From Epiperipatus broadwayi (lineage: Eukaryota; Onychophora; Udeonychophora; Euonychophora; Peripatidae), in the NCBI GenBank assembly GCA_028023455.1, contig JAQFVV010012419.1:560001-624000 (forward strand): a stretch of 64,000 nt of DNA, written 5' to 3'. Positions 63,297-64,000 of the stretch are shown here, piece after piece. The notes under the pieces were generated by a model that made no database searches, was not told where the DNA came from, and was given only the letters and a program-made list of their open reading frames with translations. Made by a program: the position numbers and the translations under genes. Numbering within the stretch: position 1 is the stretch's first letter; each line of letters opens with the position of its first letter.

Positions 63297-63600
63297 TATA
63301 TAATACTAAATCATCCAAGCACTTTACTACTGATACACAATGCTTTATTTACCATCCTTTTTTGCAGTTTACAGTTTCAATTGCCCCAGCAATCTTCTTC
63401 AGAACTCTTATATCTCCTAACTTCAACTTCTAAATTCAAATAACTTCAAGTTCTAAATTCGAATTTAGAAGTTGAAGTTAGGAGATATAAGAGTTCTGAA
63501 GAAGATTGCTGGGGCAATCAAAAATGTAAACTGTAAAAGAAGGTGGTAAATAAAGCTTTGTGGAACATTAGTAAAGTGCATGGATGATTTAATATTATAT
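63297..63600. repeat. Hairpin repeat with arms of about 140 bp
   Basis: Arms about 63297-63437 and 63461-63600 are close reverse complements, with an inner perfect core TTCTAAATTC/GAATTTAGAA. Each arm holds a hammerhead-like core (CTGAAGA, a GATTGC/GCAATC stem, then GAAAC or AAAA). The open frames on both strands here come from the palindrome and are not genes. Confidence 0.8.
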
Positions 63601-64000
63601 GGTATACATTTGGCAATGTTTTTTTCTAGTTGTGGAATTTTGACAATTATTTTGACTACTGTTAAGAGTGACTCTACACCTAACTTTATAGACACATTAC
63701 ATAAAGAGTTCTCAAATAAGCTCTTACATTACATTTGTGATACAAGCTTGTTAAATTAGGTCATGTGTCATAGACTTGATTTCTTTGTAATTTTATACAG
63801 TGTTTACAGTGCCTCTACATTTATATAATATTCATTTCCCAGTTGAGGGCTTGTGTGATCAAATTGAAATGTTACAATATCTTATTAAATCTTACAGGTA
63901 TGAACCTGCAAAATATGTATGTAACCTGTAAAAACATTCATTCGAACATATATACTGAAGCTATACATATATACACATGGAATATATATATATATATTTG
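63601..64000. other. AT-rich end of window
   Basis: No feature recognised; ends in an AT tract. Confidence 0.5.

Noticed and set aside
63213-63695. 76-codon frames on both strands
   Set aside because: They lie largely on the hairpin repeat; matching frames on both strands come from the inverted arms.

Overview
This looks like animal (invertebrate) nuclear DNA: very AT-rich, full of (AT)n tracts and decayed transposable elements, with no intact host gene visible. No bacterial features, rRNA or functional tRNA genes were seen. The mix (Ty3/gypsy pol, RTE-like and EN/RT non-LTR elements, tRNA-derived SINE, long GATA arrays) would fit a repeat-rich mollusc such as a cephalopod, but the taxon is a guess.

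Layout. 1-1640: decayed Ty3/gypsy RNase H-integrase remnant. 2.2-3.6 kb: SINE-like tRNA relic, a short hairpin repeat and the 3' end of an RTE-type LINE. 5.4-14.6 kb: three LTR units in a row in one AT tract: solo LTR B1 (5474-7200), LTR-like unit H (7213-8718) and LTR element G (8725-14592, minus strand, two 1531-bp LTRs around a gag-only interior). Then a MITE and a 388-bp GATA/GGTA/GATA array. 15.4-20.3 kb: nothing recognisable.

20.3-37.8 kb: apparently one Ty3/gypsy element (F). Its 3' LTR is whole. Its 5' LTR is split into two pieces about 12.3 kb apart. Between them lie a palindromic LTR element of about 8 kb (20955-28954: two LTRs of about 2.5-3 kb pointing outward, with their interiors head to head) and two direct copies of a 2.1-2.2-kb LTR-like repeat (E1, E2).

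40.7-53.2 kb: the 3' end and 3' LTR of a B-family element (LTR at 41711-43369), then a third copy of the palindrome's LTR family, split by a roughly 6.2-kb non-LTR retrotransposon on the minus strand (ORF1 with zinc knuckles; ORF2 with endonuclease, reverse transcriptase and a C-terminal CCHC), then a decayed gag and a second copy of the B-element 3' interior. 55967-59753: an LTR element with 5-bp target duplication CTTAC that keeps gag, protease and the integrase tail but has lost the RT-RNase H-integrase core. 59.8-64 kb: no genes; one near-perfect hairpin repeat at 63.3-63.6 kb.

Main points for a second look: the palindromic LTR element with LTR 3' ends on both outsides; LTR families whose first bases form a hairpin, with compensatory change between copies; repeated use of AT microsatellites as landing sites; degenerate hammerhead-like motifs; and a possible host signal-peptide exon at 54.2 kb. 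All repeat boundaries were found by reading the sequence by eye and may be off by several bases.
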